Positions 17,642 to 26,233 of a DNA stretch of 33,056 bases are shown here, piece by piece. Under the pieces are notes generated by a model. That model ran no database searches. It was not told the origin of the DNA and saw nothing but the letters and a program-made list of their open reading frames with translations. The translations under genes were made by a program, and so were the position numbers. This stretch comes from an uncultured Prevotellaceae bacterium. GTDB taxonomy: Bacteria > Bacteroidota > Bacteroidia > Bacteroidales > Bacteroidaceae. Positions within the stretch are counted from its first letter, which is position 1. Every line of letters begins with the position of its first letter. The stretch lies in NCBI GenBank assembly GCA_902780635.1, contig CACZGH010000035.1, forward strand, positions 1 to 33,056. The letters are read 5' to 3'.

Positions 17642-18274
17642 TCACTCTGCTGGCATGACAGATTGCACCTCTTGCTCCCATTCGGCTTCGCTCACTTTAG
17701 CATAAGAGTACAAACCATATTCTTGCGCACCCTTGGGTAAATATCCCGTGAAAATACGCCCATAGCACACGATGCTGTCGGGGAATAATTCCTTCACCAC
17801 CAGCTTGCCGTCCTCCGGACACGGAAACCTGTCACAGTAAGGGGGCATCATGAGCAGATTGCTTTGATCGTCATAACTGCAACTGAATTTAACCGTCTTT
17901 CCTGTATACAAATACATAAAATTCATATCATGCATTTCTACATCCAGGTCTTTGCCCACTTTCAGTATGCCATTCAGCAAACCATCAATCCTTGGCAAAA
18001 TGCTATATATGTCTGCTCCGGTTTCAGACGGCGTGGCCGACGCGGGTACCATACGGCCATCGGCATCAAGAGCATAAAAGCCATCGCACCTCCAGTAATG
18101 GTTGGAGAACACCTCTAGTAAATCTTCCTGGGCAATCTTTTTCACAGGCGTTGTGAGGAGAAACACATTCTCGGCATAGACCGGTGAGGCATCCTCGGAA
18201 CGGGCATCATCATCATTCGAGCATCCCACTGTCGTGAGAAACAATACGGCCATACAAAAAAACATCTCTTTCAT
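17642..18274 (-). CDS. putative surface lipoprotein of unknown function
   Basis: A 210-residue protein. The start at 18274 gives a lipoprotein signal peptide, MKEMFFCMAVLFLTTVGC, with lipidated Cys18; an upstream in-frame ATG at 18307 would add a non-signal extension. The residues after Cys are SNDDD, an acidic run of the kind that directs Bacteroidetes lipoproteins to the cell surface. The mature part has no motif that I recognise: it is acidic, with scattered aromatic residues and about six cysteines. No neighbour suggests a role, since the flanks are a transporter gene with its own promoter and a pseudogene zone. Confidence 0.7.
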   Translation of the reverse strand: MKEMFFCMAVLFLTTVGCSNDDDARSEDASPVYAENVFLLTTPVKKIAQEDLLEVFSNHYWRCDGFYALDADGRMVPASATPSETGADIYSILPRIDGLLNGILKVGKDLDVEMHDMNFMYLYTGKTVKFSCSYDDQSNLLMMPPYCDRFPCPEDGKLVVKELFPDSIVCYGRIFTGYLPKGAQEYGLYSYAKVSEAEWEQEVQSVMPAE

Positions 18275-18335
18275 TGTCGTAAATAGTAAGCATAAATTCC
18301 GCAGCAATTTAGTTAAACATTTTTTATAAGTTACT

Positions 18336-18354
18336 GAGCAACAAAAAGTTGCTC
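18336..18354. repeat. small hairpin
   Basis: GAGCAAC/GTTGCTC with an AAAAA loop, in the gap between the lipoprotein and the IS remnant. It lacks a proper T-tract and may be an end remnant of the insertion sequence. Confidence 0.35.
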
Positions 18355-18421
18355 AAGATTTTGCCATGTCAGATTTTTCACTTATCTTAGTGCTGCAATT
18401 CAAAACAAGTAAAATCATCAA

Positions 18422-18712
18422 TGGCATGACAAATATAGCATTAAATCTCAGAAAATCTCTCCTTTCGGTGGAATTTTTCACGTGATGGAGAAATTTGACC
18501 GTTATATCGGTCCTGTTGTTGACGGCGAGCTGGGGCTTCGTTGTACCACTTTCGGCTACCAATACAGCGAAATAGCACGCTCGCTGATGAGCGTATACTT
18601 CTGTGGCGGTGACTGCGTCGAAGACGTGACAAGCCATTTGATGCCCCATCTCTCGCTCCATCCCACCCAGTCTTGTTCATTTTTCCACAAGTCATTTGTC
18701 TTTCTAATGTAA
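18422..18712 (+). pseudogene. IS1380-type transposase, N-terminal remnant
   Basis: Frame 18422 onward reads KYSIKSQKISPFGGIFHVMEKFD, then YQYSEIARSLMSVYFCGGDCVEDVTSHLM and HLSLHP. This is the start of Bacteroidales IS1380-family transposases. No in-frame ATG remains at the expected position: ATG 18421 is out of frame, and a TAA closes the frame upstream at 18408-18410. Similarity ends at about 18664, after roughly 80 of about 430 residues, so most of the element, including the catalytic acidic residues, is gone. An IS-like promoter remnant (TATCTTAG, 18383-18390) precedes it. Confidence 0.7.
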
Positions 18713-18844
18713 AAGGCGGCACATCAGATACCAGATGTCCACTCCGACGGTGACAGACGACAGATAGGCCTTGGTGAAGGAACAGTTGCGGTAGGTCTGG
18801 TGGAAGGGAGGAAACGTCAAAAATAATGGATAGCTATCTTTGTG
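18704..18844 (-). pseudogene. C-terminal relic of an outer-membrane protein
   Basis: On the minus strand an open stretch after a TGA reads to a stop at 18704-18706 and ends FTKAYLSSVTVGVDIWYLMC, a typical last strand of a Bacteroidetes barrel protein. It resembles the end of the barrel fused to the GH78 enzyme (YTTSFSIGFDMWYLDRR). It has no start and no upstream part, because the ilvC terminator begins about 50 bp away. Similarity judged by eye only. Confidence 0.45.
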
Positions 18845-18893
18845 TCACCTCACACACTTCTGTCTGTTCTATATGAATTGCAAGTTTCTCCAT

Positions 18894-18941
18894 GAAAAAA
18901 AACGTTGAGGGTGCGTTCAATGCAAGACGCACCCTCAACGT
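18894..18941 (-). terminator. intrinsic terminator of ilvC
   Basis: A 15-bp perfect stem (ACGTTGAGGGTGCGT at 18902-18916 with its complement at 18927-18941), a 10-nt loop, and on the minus strand a run of eight T directly after it (18894-18901, extending the stem-adjacent T). Confidence 0.93.
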
Positions 18942-18976
18942 ATAAGGGGGTAATAACTTAACTTCCAAAACTTTAG

Positions 18977-20020
18977 TTAATTATTCTCTGGACGCAGTTT
19001 GCGAACGGTTTCTCCAGCACGCCACATCTCCTTGTTGCGCATGGCCTCCAGTTCCTTGTTCAGACCGTCACGGTAGTCGGCCTTGGAGTTGGCGTCGATG
19101 GAGATCTGAGCCTCCTTACCTGTCTGTACAGAGAGATAGAGCCACTCCATCACCGGCTTGATGGCCTCGCGGAAACGAGGTGCCCAGTCAAGCGCACCGC
19201 GCTGAGCCGTCGTAGAGCAGTTGGCATACATCCAGTCCATACCTTTCTCGCCGAAGAGCGGGCCTAAGCTCTGTGTCAGTTCCTCAACAGTCTCGTTGAA
19301 AGCCTCTGAGGGAGAGTGTCCGTGCTCACGAAGCACCTCATACTGTGCCTCCAGCAAACCCTCGATAGCACCCATCAGAGAGCCGCGCTCACCGGTCAGG
19401 TCGGAAGTAGCCTCACGCTGGAAGGTGGTTTTGAAGAGATAGCCGGCACCGATACCTATACCGAAAGCGATGGTGCGGTCCTCAGCCTTTCCTGTGGCGT
19501 CCTGATAGACAGCGTACGAGCAGTTGAGTCCGCGTCCCTCAAGGAACATGGTACGGAGCGAGGTGCCCGAACCTTTAGGAGCCACCATGATGACATCCAC
19601 ATCCTCAGGTGGTATCACCCCTGTGCGGTCGTTCCAGTTGATGGCAAAGCCATGTGAGTAATACAATGCCTTTCCTTTTGTCAGGTAGGGCTTGATGCGT
19701 GGCCATACCTGTATCTGTCCTGCGTCAGAGAGCAGCATACACACGATGGTGCCTTTCTCCGCAGCCTCTTCGATAGAGAAGAGTGTCTTTCCAGGCACCC
19801 ATCCGTCAGCCACAGCCTTGTCGTAAGTTTTTCCCTCACGCTGGCCAACGATGACGTTGAAACCATTGTCACGCAGGTTGCAGGCCTGACCCGGTCCCTG
19901 TATGCCATAGCCGATGACGGCGATGGTTTCGTTTTTCAGCACTTCACGTGCTTTCTCCAATGAAAACTCACTACTGGTGACGACTGTCTCGATGACTCCA
20001 CCAAAATTCATTTCTGCCAT
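18977..20020 (-). CDS. ilvC: ketol-acid reductoisomerase
   Basis: Converts acetolactate or acetohydroxybutyrate to the dihydroxy acids of valine and isoleucine synthesis, with NAD(P)H and Mg2+; cytoplasmic. The Rossmann motif is GYGIQGPGQ (37-45), and the cofactor-specificity loop reads GQREGKTYDKA (59-69). The metal/substrate part includes REATSDLTGERGSLMGAIEGLLEAQYE. 347 residues is the class I size. It is last in the ilv cluster, 148 bp behind the thioesterase gene, with its own consensus promoter and a strong terminator. Its level can therefore be set apart from ilvDBN. Confidence 0.97.
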   Translation of the reverse strand: MAEMNFGGVIETVVTSSEFSLEKAREVLKNETIAVIGYGIQGPGQACNLRDNGFNVIVGQREGKTYDKAVADGWVPGKTLFSIEEAAEKGTIVCMLLSDAGQIQVWPRIKPYLTKGKALYYSHGFAINWNDRTGVIPPEDVDVIMVAPKGSGTSLRTMFLEGRGLNCSYAVYQDATGKAEDRTIAFGIGIGAGYLFKTTFQREATSDLTGERGSLMGAIEGLLEAQYEVLREHGHSPSEAFNETVEELTQSLGPLFGEKGMDWMYANCSTTAQRGALDWAPRFREAIKPVMEWLYLSVQTGKEAQISIDANSKADYRDGLNKELEAMRNKEMWRAGETVRKLRPENN

Positions 20021-20079
20021 AAATTTTTATTTTTTTATGTGGCCATATCTGTGCCACTGGTTGGTATATTTCGGTATTT

Positions 20080-20100
20080 GCTGTTCGCTGTTCGCTTTTC
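20080..20100. repeat. heptamer array (GTTCGCT)
   Basis: GCTGTTC, GCTGTTC, GCTTTTC: three 7-bp units in the ilvC leader, related to the GTTCGCA array at 266-291. Confidence 0.7.
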
Positions 20101-20129
20101 GTTGTTGCTGCCTACCGATAAAAGTGCGG

Positions 20130-20161
20130 CAAAATTACAAATTAAAAGCGAAATAGCCAAA
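20130..20161 (-). promoter_or_regulatory. ilvC promoter
   Basis: On the minus strand TAATTTTG (20130-20137) and TTTG (20158-20161), 20 nt apart, match the full consensus. The leader is about 105 nt and includes the heptamer array. Confidence 0.75.
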
Positions 20162-20168
20162 ACAACTT

Positions 20169-20936
20169 TCAATCTTTTACAAATTTAACCAAACTTCTGC
20201 AAATCTCCACTTCATTTTCTCCCTCGCTGCTCTTTTTTACCATTCTGATGCGGAAAGTCATATCTTCCTGTTCCTGATACATAAGCAACGTGTCGCCACA
20301 ATGAGCTTCCGCCACGTAAGCCACCTCAAACCTACCGATACGGTAGTGTCGATAGACGTCTAAGGGGAAGAGATCGAGCACATGCTCTATATATTTCACG
20401 CTGTTGACATGCCCATTGACATCGATATCGCTATAATGGGTCGTGATACTCGCCACCAGGTCTCCGGGAGTCTCCATTCTCACCCTGCTACACTTCTCTA
20501 TCGGACAGGCATAATCTTTCTCCACATATTTCAACAGGGCACCATCGTTGATCTCAAAAAGGTTGGCAGGCTGTCGTGTCTCTGTGTCGATCATCGCCCA
20601 GATAGAACGACCATAACCATAGACCTGACCCGTGTCACTGTCCACCACTTTGAAGCTACGGTTGGTGAAGAAGCGGAGAGCGCTCTCCACCCACGTCTCC
20701 ACATTGAATTTCGCATATGCGCGGGGCATCTCTTCCATCTCTATCACCAGTCGTGACAGTACCCAAGTGCGCTGGACGGTGTTGAGATAAGTCATGCCAA
20801 ACCCACGGTCGTGAGAGTGGTAATCGGCAGCATTGAGCAGATGGTTGCCTAGATGCCCCATCATCAGCCGTCCGTTGAAATCGCAATGAAACGGTTCTGC
20901 CAGAAAAGGATAGCGCCCTATCTTACTTAGCTCCAT
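20169..20936 (-). CDS. acyl-ACP thioesterase within the ilv operon
   Basis: A 255-residue double hot-dog protein of the plant-like FatA/FatB family (PF01643) that hydrolyses acyl-acyl carrier protein to free fatty acid; cytoplasmic. The first hot-dog has CDFNGRLMMGHLGNHLLNAADYH (around 18-40). The second has SDIDVNGHVNSVKYIEHVLD, with the catalytic D172-x-N174-x-H176 pattern. It begins inside ilvN (14-bp overlap), so it is translated with the acetolactate synthase subunits. A similar thioesterase is known next to ilv genes in Bacteroides, so the position is conserved. A link between branched-chain precursors and release of branched or other acyl chains is an inference. Confidence 0.9.
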   Translation of the reverse strand: MELSKIGRYPFLAEPFHCDFNGRLMMGHLGNHLLNAADYHSHDRGFGMTYLNTVQRTWVLSRLVIEMEEMPRAYAKFNVETWVESALRFFTNRSFKVVDSDTGQVYGYGRSIWAMIDTETRQPANLFEINDGALLKYVEKDYACPIEKCSRVRMETPGDLVASITTHYSDIDVNGHVNSVKYIEHVLDLFPLDVYRHYRIGRFEVAYVAEAHCGDTLLMYQEQEDMTFRIRMVKKSSEGENEVEICRSLVKFVKD

Positions 20937-21501
20937 CTTGATACTGTTTTTCTCGTTGCTCCAAAAAAGCGCTCACTTCTTCCTCTGTGCTACGGGTGAT
21001 AGCGATACGGCCACTGCGGGTGTATTGCAGCACGCAGCCGAAGGTGTCGAGCGCCCGATACAGCGACACAATATCCTCTGTCTTGCCACTTTTCATCACA
21101 GCCACGTAAGTGGGGTTGACTTCTGTGATCTTGGCGTCATAGCGCCTGATGACCCTCGACACCTCCGGATTTTCCAGTACGATCTGTGTGGAGAGTTTGA
21201 AAAGTGCGGCCTCACGGATGAACAACTCCTCATCGACATAGAATTTGGCCTTGATCACATCTATCTTCTTCTCTATCTGGCGCGTGATTTTCTCTATCTG
21301 GTCGGGGTAACTCCATGCGGTGATGGTGTACTTATGCACCCCACTGATGCTTGACGCCGACACATTGAGGCTCTCAATATTCACCTGACGGCGTGTAAAG
21401 ACGGCAGTGATCTGATTCAGGATACCAGCGATATTCTCTGAGTATACCAATAATGTATAGAATGTTTTTTCCACTGTTCTTGAGGTTTTGAGTTTTCTCA
21501 C
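20923..21501 (-). CDS. ilvN: acetolactate synthase regulatory subunit
   Basis: The small subunit that activates IlvB and makes it sensitive to valine. The ACT domain is at the N-terminus: FYTLLVYSENIAGILNQITAVFTRRQVNIESLNVSAS, with the glycine and asparagine of the valine site visible. The C-terminal domain (AKITEVNPTYVAVMKSGKTEDI) follows. 192 residues, the longer type. Overlaps ilvB by 4 bp (ATGA) and the thioesterase gene by 14 bp. Confidence 0.95.
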   Translation of the reverse strand: MRKLKTSRTVEKTFYTLLVYSENIAGILNQITAVFTRRQVNIESLNVSASSISGVHKYTITAWSYPDQIEKITRQIEKKIDVIKAKFYVDEELFIREAALFKLSTQIVLENPEVSRVIRRYDAKITEVNPTYVAVMKSGKTEDIVSLYRALDTFGCVLQYTRSGRIAITRSTEEEVSAFLEQREKQYQDGAK

Positions 21502-23219
21502 ATTTCCAACAACATCTCATCCACACTCTTGCCCGGAGGTGTCATTGGCAACACATTGTCCTCTTCACGGACTGCACACTCCAGCAAGAAGGGGCCGTCG
21601 GTGGCGAGCATTTCGGAAACGGCTGCATCGAGTTCAGCACGGTCGACAACCAGTCGGTATGGGATGTTGTATCCTGAGGCTATCTTTTGATAAGAGGGGT
21701 TGAGCATCCGTGTGAACGACTTGCGGCGGTCGAAAAACATGTCCTGCCACTGACGCACATTGCCCAGATAGTTGTTGTTGAGCATGATCATCTTCACTGG
21801 CCGTTGTTGTTCCATGATCGTTCCAAGTTCCTGGATACTCATCTGGAAACCACCATCGCCACAGAACATACACACGGTGCGGTCAGGTGCCCCAAAAGTG
21901 GCTCCTATGGCCGCCGGGATGGCATAACCCATAGTGCCCAAGCCGCCGCTTGACGCCAGCGACCTGCGGTGACGGAACTTGAAATAGCGACAGCTGAACA
22001 TCTGATTCTGCCCCACATCGGTCACGAGTATCGCCTCGCCCTGGGTCGCCTCGGCCACCTTGTTGATTACCTCGGCCATCAACAGTGGTCCGTCTGCAGG
22101 GTGAATGGCAGGACGGATGACCTTCTCCCACTCCTTCGCAGCGAGGGGTAGGAAGCTGTCTCGCCACTCCTGATGATTGTTTTTCTCCAACAATTTGGTG
22201 ATGGCAGGAAGGCTCTCTTTACAGTCGCCTATCACAGCCACGTGAGCCTTCACATTTTTGTTGATCTCTGCCCTGTCGATATCGAGATGGATGATTTTGG
22301 CCTGACGCGCATAGGTGTCAGTACGTCCTGTGACACGGTCGCTGAAGCGCATACCTATGGCGATGATCACATCGGCTTCCTGCTCCTTGACATTGGGAGC
22401 ATAACTGCCATGCATGCCTAGCATGCCCACATTCAGCGGATGGTCAGACGGCAGTGCCGACAACCCCAGCATAGTGCGTGCCGCAGGGATGTCGCCTTTC
22501 TCCAAAAAGGCCACCAATTCTTCATTCGCATTAGCCAGTTCCACACCCTGCCCTACGAGGGCAAGTGGTTTGCGTGCGCTGTTGATAAGTGCCGCCGCCT
22601 GTGCCACCGCCTCCTCGCTGATGGCTGGATAGGGCACGTAACTGCGTACAAAATCGTTGTGAACAGGTTTCCACTCTGTCGTGTGGACCTGCGCGTTTTT
22701 AGGGAAGTCGAGCACCACAGGCCCGGGTCGCCCGCTCCGGGCGATATAGAATGCCCTGCTCACAGCCCAGGCCACATCCTCAGCATGGCGTATCTGGTAG
22801 CTCCATTTGGAGATAGGCTGTGCCAAACCCACAAGGTCCACCTCCTGGAAAGCGTCGGTACCAAGGGCGCCGATGCCCACCTGGCCTGCGATGACGACGA
22901 TAGGCGTAGAGTCCATCATCGCGTCGGCCACACCCGTCAGGGTGTTGGTCACACCGGGGCCACTGGTCACCAGGCATACCCCCACCTCGCCGCTCACACG
23001 GGCATATCCCTCGGCGGCATGTGCCGCCGACTGCTCGTGCCGCACGAGTATATGGTTAAAGGCTTGCTTTTCTCCCCTTGTATAGTCATACAAAGCGTCA
23101 TAAACCGGCATGATGGCTCCTCCAGGGTAACCGAAGATGGTGGTCACCCCCTCGTTTTGTAATGAGCGCATCAAAGCCTCAGCGCCTGTTATCATCTCTT
23201 TCATGTTCTTCTCAGTCAA
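21498..23219 (-). CDS. ilvB: acetolactate synthase catalytic subunit
   Basis: Thiamine-diphosphate enzyme that joins two pyruvates, or pyruvate and 2-oxobutyrate: the first common step to valine, leucine and isoleucine. The catalytic glutamate is E62 in [16 protein letters not shown]. The ThDP/Mg motif is [14 protein letters not shown]...NNNYLG, and the FAD-domain stretch is [11 protein letters not shown]. 573 residues. The start at 23219 overlaps ilvD by 8 bp; an in-frame ATG at 23204 ([12 protein letters not shown]) is an equally reasonable start. Confidence 0.96.
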   Translation of the reverse strand: MTEKNMKEMITGAEALMRSLQNEGVTTIFGYPGGAIMPVYDALYDYTRGEKQAFNHILVRHEQSAAHAAEGYARVSGEVGVCLVTSGPGVTNTLTGVADAMMDSTPIVVIAGQVGIGALGTDAFQEVDLVGLAQPISKWSYQIRHAEDVAWAVSRAFYIARSGRPGPVVLDFPKNAQVHTTEWKPVHNDFVRSYVPYPAISEEAVAQAAALINSARKPLALVGQGVELANANEELVAFLEKGDIPAARTMLGLSALPSDHPLNVGMLGMHGSYAPNVKEQEADVIIAIGMRFSDRVTGRTDTYARQAKIIHLDIDRAEINKNVKAHVAVIGDCKESLPAITKLLEKNNHQEWRDSFLPLAAKEWEKVIRPAIHPADGPLLMAEVINKVAEATQGEAILVTDVGQNQMFSCRYFKFRHRRSLASSGGLGTMGYAIPAAIGATFGAPDRTVCMFCGDGGFQMSIQELGTIMEQQRPVKMIMLNNNYLGNVRQWQDMFFDRRKSFTRMLNPSYQKIASGYNIPYRLVVDRAELDAAVSEMLATDGPFLLECAVREEDNVLPMTPPGKSVDEMLLEM

Positions 23220-25026
23220 TCATTCTTACTCCCCCTTTGTCAGCAGAGCTCACACTCTGTGCGTATGCCCGGAGGGCTTTAGACACCACGCGATTGCGCC
23301 GGAGCGGCTGTTGTGGACGGGCAGCCAGTTCCTCGTCGGTGAGCTTCACAGAGATGGAACGGCTGGGGATATCGATGATGATGATATCGCCATCTTTGAT
23401 CTTCCCGATATTGCCGCCAGAAGCTGCCTCTGGCGAGATGTGACCCACACTGAGTCCAGAAGTGCCTCCCGAGAACCGTCCGTCGGTAATGAGGGCACAC
23501 TCTTTGCCCATGTGCATACTCTTGATATAACTGGTGGGATATAGCATCTCCTGCATGCCGGGACCACCCTTTGGACCCTCATGGGTGATGACCACACAGT
23601 CGCCTTTTTTCACCTTGCCACCAAGGATGCCCTCGCAAGCGTCCTCCTGTGAGTCGAACACGACAGCCGGGCCCTCAAAATGCCACAAGCTCTCGTCCAC
23701 TCCTGCGGTTTTCACGACACAGCCATCAGGGGCGATATTGCCAAAGAGCACCGCCAGACCACCATCGCGGGTGTAGGCATGAGCAATGTCACGTATACAA
23801 CCATTGACACGATTCTGATCGAGGGGCCATGTGTTGTCCTGGCTGCCCATCTGGGTGGAGAATTTTCCACCTGGTGCGCTCTCATAGATACGCCGGGCCT
23901 CATCATCGATGTCACCCGACATGGCCACCTCGTCCACGATAGAATATTTTGACATGGCCTCAGAGAGCGTCATGCCATCAACGCGGATGGCGTCGCCACA
24001 AATCAGTCCACCCTTGTCCAGTTCGTAAAGGATACCAAGGATACCGCCGGCACGGTTGCACTCCTGCACACTATACTTCTGAGTGTTGGGAGCCAATTTG
24101 CACAGACAGGGCACCCTTCGCGACAACTCGTCGATGTCCTTCATCGTGAAGTTGACCTCAGCCTCTTGGGCTACGGCCAGCAAATGGAGCACCGTATTGG
24201 TAGATCCGCCCATGGCGATGTCGAGAGCCATGGCGTTGAGGAAGGCCTCACGCGTGGCGATGCTGCGCGGAAGCACGCTCTCATCGCCCTCCACATAATA
24301 TTTCTTGGCATTGGCGACAATCAGTCGGGCGGCGTCTTTGAACAGACGCACACGGTTGACGTGTGTGGCGAGAATCGTGCCATTGCCTGGCAATGACAAA
24401 CCGATGGCCTCGGTGAGCGAGTTCATCGAATTGGCGGTGAACATACCAGAGCAACTGCCACAGCCCGGGCAAGCACAGCCTTCCAACTCACGCATATCGG
24501 CATCGCTCACCGTAGGGTCGGCACCCTTCACCATCGCGGTGACGAGGTCGGCGTTTTCTTCTTTCCACCTTCCAGCCTCCATAGGGCCTCCACTGCAGAA
24601 CACAGCGGGGATATTGAGTCGCATGGCCGCCATCAGCATGCCAGGTGTCACTTTGTCGCAATTGGAAATGCAAATCATGGCGTCGGCTTTGTGGGCGTTG
24701 ACCATATACTCCACAGAGTCGGCGATGATGTCTCGTGAAGGCAATGAATAAAGCATGCCGTCATGCCCCATGGCGATGCCATCGTCGATGGCAATCGTAT
24801 TAAACTCTGCGGCATAACAGCCCAGGCGCTCAATCTCCTGCTTCACTATCTGTCCTATCTCATGCAGGTGGGTGTGCCCAGGCACAAACTGTGTGAATGA
24901 GTTGACGATGGCGATAATGGGTTTGCCAAACTGTTCTTGCTTCATACCAGCAGCGACCCATAGAGCCCTGGCTCCAGCCATCTTACGGCCTTCCGTACAT
25001 ACGGAACTTCTCAAAGGATGTTTCAT
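23212..25026 (-). CDS. ilvD: dihydroxy-acid dehydratase
   Basis: Dehydrates the dihydroxy acids to the 2-oxo acids of valine and isoleucine synthesis using an iron-sulfur cluster and Mg2+. Cluster cysteines are C123 (SNCDK) and C192 ([14 protein letters not shown]). The segment around residue 49 is FVPGH without Cys, as in the E. coli type with an oxygen-labile [4Fe-4S] cluster. [11 protein letters not shown] (81-91) holds the metal site. 604 residues, normal. First gene of the operon, with a consensus-like promoter about 95 bp upstream. Confidence 0.97.
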   Translation of the reverse strand: MKHPLRSSVCTEGRKMAGARALWVAAGMKQEQFGKPIIAIVNSFTQFVPGHTHLHEIGQIVKQEIERLGCYAAEFNTIAIDDGIAMGHDGMLYSLPSRDIIADSVEYMVNAHKADAMICISNCDKVTPGMLMAAMRLNIPAVFCSGGPMEAGRWKEENADLVTAMVKGADPTVSDADMRELEGCACPGCGSCSGMFTANSMNSLTEAIGLSLPGNGTILATHVNRVRLFKDAARLIVANAKKYYVEGDESVLPRSIATREAFLNAMALDIAMGGSTNTVLHLLAVAQEAEVNFTMKDIDELSRRVPCLCKLAPNTQKYSVQECNRAGGILGILYELDKGGLICGDAIRVDGMTLSEAMSKYSIVDEVAMSGDIDDEARRIYESAPGGKFSTQMGSQDNTWPLDQNRVNGCIRDIAHAYTRDGGLAVLFGNIAPDGCVVKTAGVDESLWHFEGPAVVFDSQEDACEGILGGKVKKGDCVVITHEGPKGGPGMQEMLYPTSYIKSMHMGKECALITDGRFSGGTSGLSVGHISPEAASGGNIGKIKDGDIIIIDIPSRSISVKLTDEELAARPQQPLRRNRVVSKALRAYAQSVSSADKGGVRMID

Positions 25027-25065
25027 TTTCTTTCCCTACTATAATCTATTCACGTTTTGTATACG

Positions 25066-25152
25066 CTCAACCTCTTGGAATCTGGGAGTTGAGGAGATGT
25101 TCTCTCTTGTCAATCGGCTACAAAGGTACTCAGTTTTTAGGCATTTGGCAAC
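25066..25152 (-). promoter_or_regulatory. ilvD operon promoter and leader hairpin
   Basis: On the minus strand TACCTTTG (25121-25128) with GTTG at the -33 position (25149-25152), spaced by 20 nt. In the leader CTCAAC/GTTGAG (25066-25071 with 25088-25093) can form a 6-bp hairpin. There is no ATG and no run of Ile/Val/Leu codons between the promoter and ilvD, so classical leader-peptide attenuation is not visible. Confidence 0.6.
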
Positions 25153-25199
25153 ATTTTGACACTAAAAATGCACTAAAAAGCACAAAATCGCAACCGCTA

Positions 25200-25240
25200 A
25201 AAAAAACACGAAAAAGGAGACGCCTCTTAACAGCGCCTCC
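25200..25240 (-). terminator. intrinsic terminator of the DUF2490 cassette
   Basis: GGAGACGC (25216-25223) pairs with GCGCCTCC (25233-25240) apart from one mismatch, with a 9-nt loop. The minus strand then runs into two T-tracts (TTTTT and, after CGTG, eight T). Confidence 0.8.
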
Positions 25241-25372
25241 TCTCTTCTTATATGCGATAATGATGTGTTGGTTGGATGACGTTGCAAAGATACATCATAA
25301 TTATGATATCATCGCAAAATCTCTCATACAACATTTCTCATTTTTTTTGTCCAAATCGGAAGTAATCCATTC

Positions 25373-26149
25373 TTAGAACTTCAAATGATAGCTCAGTCCT
25401 ATCAAATGGCGGTTGGCTTCATTGTCATCGTCGTTGTTAACAGTCTGATAACGGTAGAAAAGGCCTACGGTATGCTGTTTATTGATTTTCCAGTCATAGC
25501 CAAGCGTATAGCGCACTTTCTCTAAGTTCCATGCGTTAAACAATTCCACATGAGCATAGGGGGTGCCCGGGAAGCCTTTTACCTTATATTCTGCCTGCAG
25601 ACGGCTGCGCAACACATTTTTGCCTTTGCCTCTATAGGTATGTTCCTCGCCGTCGTACTCATCGTCGAAATAGCTCCAGCGCTCATCGACGGTATATTCC
25701 GGACGGTAGGTGTATTGCCAACGCTCACGCAGTGACAACTCCAACTTGCCCAACTTATGACTGCCTGTGAGTGAAACCTGGAAACGGTGACGTGTGCCCC
25801 AGTATTGGGCACATTTCTTGGGGTCGCCTGCATTGACAACACCTCTCTTCACCTTGCCATCACCCTCCTCATAATAGGAGATACGCTCATTGTTGTCATA
25901 AAGGAAGGAATAGCCAGCCGACGCTTTCAGCCATGAGAGCAGTTTGTAAGAGACCTGGAGCCCTGCCGACCAACGGTCCACGGTTTTCACGTCGTCGCGC
26001 GTGCGCATCTCCGCATCCAAGCTCACTGTCAGCTTTTTGTTGATCTTTTTGTCAGCCTCGACCGACAGAATCGTACCAAAATCATCACTCTGTGCATGAC
26101 CTAAAAAGGGCAACATAGAGGCGGCTATAACCAAAAAAAACTTTTTCAT
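25373..26149 (-). CDS. DUF2490 outer-membrane beta-barrel protein
   Basis: A 258-residue protein of unknown function. The signal peptide MKKFFLVIAASMLPFLGHAQ is followed by about ten amphipathic strands. Features seen are the RWSAGLQVSYKLLSWLKASAGYSFLYD and RERWQYTYRPEY segments and the closing strands VGLFYRYQTVN and HLIGLSYHLKF, ending in Phe as outer-membrane barrels do. This fits the DUF2490 family. It is the last of three genes read together with the VTC and DUF4956 proteins and stops before the terminator at 25200-25240. That context suggests an envelope component linked with those partners; no direct evidence for cargo. Confidence 0.82.
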   Translation of the reverse strand: MKKFFLVIAASMLPFLGHAQSDDFGTILSVEADKKINKKLTVSLDAEMRTRDDVKTVDRWSAGLQVSYKLLSWLKASAGYSFLYDNNERISYYEEGDGKVKRGVVNAGDPKKCAQYWGTRHRFQVSLTGSHKLGKLELSLRERWQYTYRPEYTVDERWSYFDDEYDGEEHTYRGKGKNVLRSRLQAEYKVKGFPGTPYAHVELFNAWNLEKVRYTLGYDWKINKQHTVGLFYRYQTVNNDDDNEANRHLIGLSYHLKF

Positions 26150-26198
26150 CGTACCGTATCAAATGAAATTGAAAAATGAATAATCAAACAACTCGTCT

Positions 26199-26222
26199 AC
26201 TTGTCAACTTGTCAACTTGTCA
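26199..26222. repeat. octamer array (ACTTGTCA x3)
   Basis: Three exact tandem copies of ACTTGTCA in the 84-bp gap between the DUF4956 and DUF2490 genes. Confidence 0.9.
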
Positions 26223-26233
26223 ACTCCCAAAAT

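Noticed and set aside
18353-18661. 102-codon minus-strand open frame over the IS remnant
   Set aside because: It is antisense to the recognisable transposase fragment and has no family similarity that I can see.
25027-25120. Leader-peptide or T-box attenuator for the ilv operon
   Set aside because: There is no ATG or run of branched-chain codons in the leader, no T-box core sequence and no terminator between promoter and ilvD.
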